Source: Dehalococcoidales bacterium (GTDB lineage Bacteria > Chloroflexota > Dehalococcoidia > Dehalococcoidales > RBG-16-60-22). Taken from it: a stretch of 17,963 nucleotides of DNA. The stretch covers positions 1 to 17,963 of the forward strand of contig JADHXF010000032.1 of NCBI GenBank assembly GCA_016783105.1, given 5' to 3'. The notes under the pieces were generated by a model. The model did no database searches, was not told the DNA's origin, and saw only the letters and a list, made by a program, of their open reading frames with translations. The position numbers and the translations under genes were made by a program. Positions 16,620 to 17,963 of this stretch are shown here, one piece after another (position 1 is the first letter of the stretch; each line of letters opens with the position of its first letter).

Positions 16620-17384
16620 ATGTCCAGACCGCGCACCTATCAAACGGAAGCCATCATTATCAAAAAGACCAAACTGAGAGAGGCCGACGTCATCTTCACA
16701 CTCTACACGCCGCACCTTGGCAAGATTCAGGCCTTCGCCAAAAGCGTCCGGAAAACAAAAAGCAAGATGGCGGGGCATCTGGAGCTCCTTACCTACAGCC
16801 AGGTCTCGCTGGCCAGAGGGCGCAATCTGGATACCATTACCGGCAGCCAGACCATCAACAGCTTCCTGCCCCTGAAAAGCGACCTCTGGCTCACCTCCTG
16901 CGGGCTGTATGTCATTGAACTGGTCAACCAGTTTACTCCTGACGACGTGGCAAACCCGTCCCTTTTCCAACTGTTGCTGGCAACGATGGAGCAGCTATGC
17001 CGGACAGGTAACAGAGACCTGGCACTGCGCTATTTTGAACTGCATCTCCTCAGTGAAGTCGGCTACCAGCCACAGCTTCACCAGTGTGTCTCCTGCCAGA
17101 AACCGCTGGAGCCGGTAGTCAATTCATTTAGTCCGAGCTCCGGCGGCATGCTGTGCCCGGACTGCGCCACAAGCCACCCGTCCAGTCACCCGCTTTCCGT
17201 CAATGCCCAGAAGGTGCTGCGTCTTCTTCAGAACAGCGATTACAGCACGGCCGACCGTCTGAAAATAGATGCCGGGCTTTCCCGGGAACTGGAGAGAGTA
17301 ATAAACAGTTATTTCAGATACCTCCTGGAGCGGGAAGTGAAGTCGGCCGCATGGCTCGATATGCTGCGGGAGCAGACAAAGTAA
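16620..17384 (+). CDS. recO: DNA repair protein RecO
   Basis: Anneals single strands and, with RecR, displaces SSB so that RecA can load. The 254 residues show the N-terminal OB fold (YQTEAIIIKKTKLREADVI, LYTPHLGKI, FAKSVRKTKSK), a helical middle with HLLSEVGYQPQLHQC, and a four-cysteine zinc site, CVSC...CPDC at about 158-181. It starts 9 bases after the small membrane-protein gene. The ATG at 16620 gives the normal family N terminus, although the ribosome site (GGGGG around 16602-16606) is further off than usual. It is the last housekeeping gene before the AT-rich edge. Confidence 0.93.
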   Translation: MSRPRTYQTEAIIIKKTKLREADVIFTLYTPHLGKIQAFAKSVRKTKSKMAGHLELLTYSQVSLARGRNLDTITGSQTINSFLPLKSDLWLTSCGLYVIELVNQFTPDDVANPSLFQLLLATMEQLCRTGNRDLALRYFELHLLSEVGYQPQLHQCVSCQKPLEPVVNSFSPSSGGMLCPDCATSHPSSHPLSVNAQKVLRLLQNSDYSTADRLKIDAGLSRELERVINSYFRYLLEREVKSAAWLDMLREQTK

Positions 17385-17620
17385 TCATCGGCGACACTCA
17401 GCCCTTTAAGGTAACGCAGGAATAGCCTACAATAAAGGCTGACTGAAATGTGTTACAGGTATCTGGGTACTTATGAGAGAAAATAGCCCGTAGATTTGTG
17501 CGTGGAACGATTGTTTGAATGCGTTAGACTAAGCCTTGCATAGTGCTATTAGCAATTAAGTATTATCCATCTGACCCCTAACCAATCTTCATATGCCCGC
17601 TCGAGTATAGATTTCACTCA
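17385..17620. other. non-coding AT-rich stretch after recO
   Basis: No open frame with a credible start, ribosome site or family similarity was found. A 5-bp stem (AGCCT 17424-17428, AGGCT 17436-17440) lacks a T run and is not a convincing terminator. Base composition is clearly lower in GC than in the genes to its left. Confidence 0.5.
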
Positions 17621-17856
17621 TCATCGCAAATGATCACCGATATATGTAATGTAGAATATGTCTCCCGATTTATGTACCCCGACTGTGCCAAGTTCTAGGT
17701 GGGCCCAAAGAAAGCTTTTTTCATATATGTCACGATTTTCCCATACTAGATGCGTAGCTTCAGCTATTTCACCTGCTGAATTATATCCTGCAGCCCAATA
17801 GACTTCTCGCCACTCTATTTCATAGGCAGTGTCCCGAATGTGGTGGAAAAAAGAAT
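17621..17856 (-). pseudogene. C-terminal fragment of a CAP/SCP-domain protein
   Basis: Read on the - strand from about 17856 to the stop at 17621, the frame gives SFFHH, then REVYWAAGYNSAGEIAEA, VWENRDIYEK, and LGTVGVHKSGDIFYIT. That order (Phe-His, Gly-Tyr-Asn, Ala-Gly-Glu, Trp, Gly-x-Val-Gly-Val, Tyr-Thr) resembles the second half of bacterial YkwD/PR-1 type CAP domains, which are usually secreted. The first half of the domain is absent. Upstream the open frame continues to an ATG at 17947, but those 30 or so residues look unlike a CAP domain or a signal peptide, and the junction falls at an inverted repeat. I therefore read it as a gene cut off by an insertion. The family call rests on motif order only and is moderate. 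Confidence 0.45.
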
Positions 17857-17910
17857 CGGTATATCCTACCCTATAGTAAAGCCAACTAATAGAAAGGGAG
17901 GATATACCGA
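17856..17910 (+). promoter_or_regulatory. 12-bp inverted repeat hairpin over a ribosome site
   Basis: TCGGTATATCCT at 17856-17867 and AGGATATACCGA at 17899-17910 are perfect inverted copies separated by 31 bases; CCC and GGG just inside can extend the stem. The right arm contains the end of the AAGGGAGGA ribosome site (17894-17902) and the A of the ATG at 17910. Folding in mRNA would hide the start. Confidence 0.65.
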
Positions 17911-17963
17911 TGGAGAAAGGATACCACAAGGGACAGGAATTAACCATGTCGGAGTTGGGGTTA
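17910..17963 (+). CDS. start of an unidentified gene, cut by the window end
   Basis: The ATG at 17910 is preceded by AAGGGAGGA at 17894-17902, a strong ribosome site at 7 bases. Only 18 codons are visible (MEKGYHKGQELTMSELGL) and the frame is open to the window end. I do not recognise the protein. Its position, about 50 bases inside what looks like an insertion border, would fit a transposase or another element-borne gene, but this is inference. Confidence 0.5.
   Translation, partial: MEKGYHKGQELTMSELGL

Noticed and set aside
17424..17440. AGCCT/AGGCT hairpin as a recO terminator
   Set aside because: Five base pairs and no following T tract.
17385..17620. Possible tRNA or small RNA gene after recO
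   Set aside because: No cloverleaf, T-loop consensus or promoter-terminator pair could be found.

Overview
The window reads as bacterial chromosome with housekeeping genes, almost all on the + strand, and one unusual insert on the - strand. Gene content and style suggest a Chloroflexota-type organism, most likely Dehalococcoidia: bacterial dnaX-ybaB-recR and ligA, short leaders with strong sigma70-type boxes, TTG/GTG starts, and a pair of archaeal-style CetZ-like tubulins. This assignment is inference; there is no rRNA or other marker here to prove it.

Left block (1-7073): lipB overlaps a histidine-phosphatase gene. ligA and pth are tightly coupled. A SLOG-fold (TIGR00725-type) gene, enolase and glyceraldehyde-3-phosphate dehydrogenase follow. 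These cover lipoate attachment, DNA joining, translation recycling and lower glycolysis. Several starts differ from the longest open frames, because the ribosome sites or promoter positions point to internal start codons.

Central block (7074-12790): this is the part worth attention. Two closely related CetZ/FtsZ-like GTPases (391 and 392 residues) lie on the + strand. Between them are two - strand genes that encode nearly pure helical repeat proteins. The larger (717 residues from the ATG I prefer) divides without remainder into nineteen 25-residue units and twelve 11-residue units, flanked by a 20-residue head and a 90-residue tail with a basic patch. The smaller (174 residues) has an acidic head followed by eleven 11-residue units. 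Both tubulin-like genes use near-identical promoters, keep the GTP-binding signature and the two aspartates of the catalytic T7 loop, and end in a DIPSL peptide resembling the FtsZ C-terminal peptide. I read the block as a candidate cytoskeletal system: two filament-forming GTPases plus two coiled-coil or surface-binding helical partners. A near-perfect intrinsic terminator closes it.

Right block (12861-17384): dnaX (possibly leaderless), ybaB and recR form the classic cluster. A SAM-dependent methyltransferase, a small two-helix membrane protein (DUF4405-like) and recO follow. RecR and RecO work together in recombinational repair.

Right edge (17385-17963): AT-richer sequence with no housekeeping gene. 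It holds what looks like the C-terminal part of a CAP/SCP-domain gene on the - strand. That fragment ends abruptly at a 12-bp inverted repeat, which precedes the start of a new + strand gene running off the window. This looks like the border of an inserted element, but only 18 codons of the new gene are visible.
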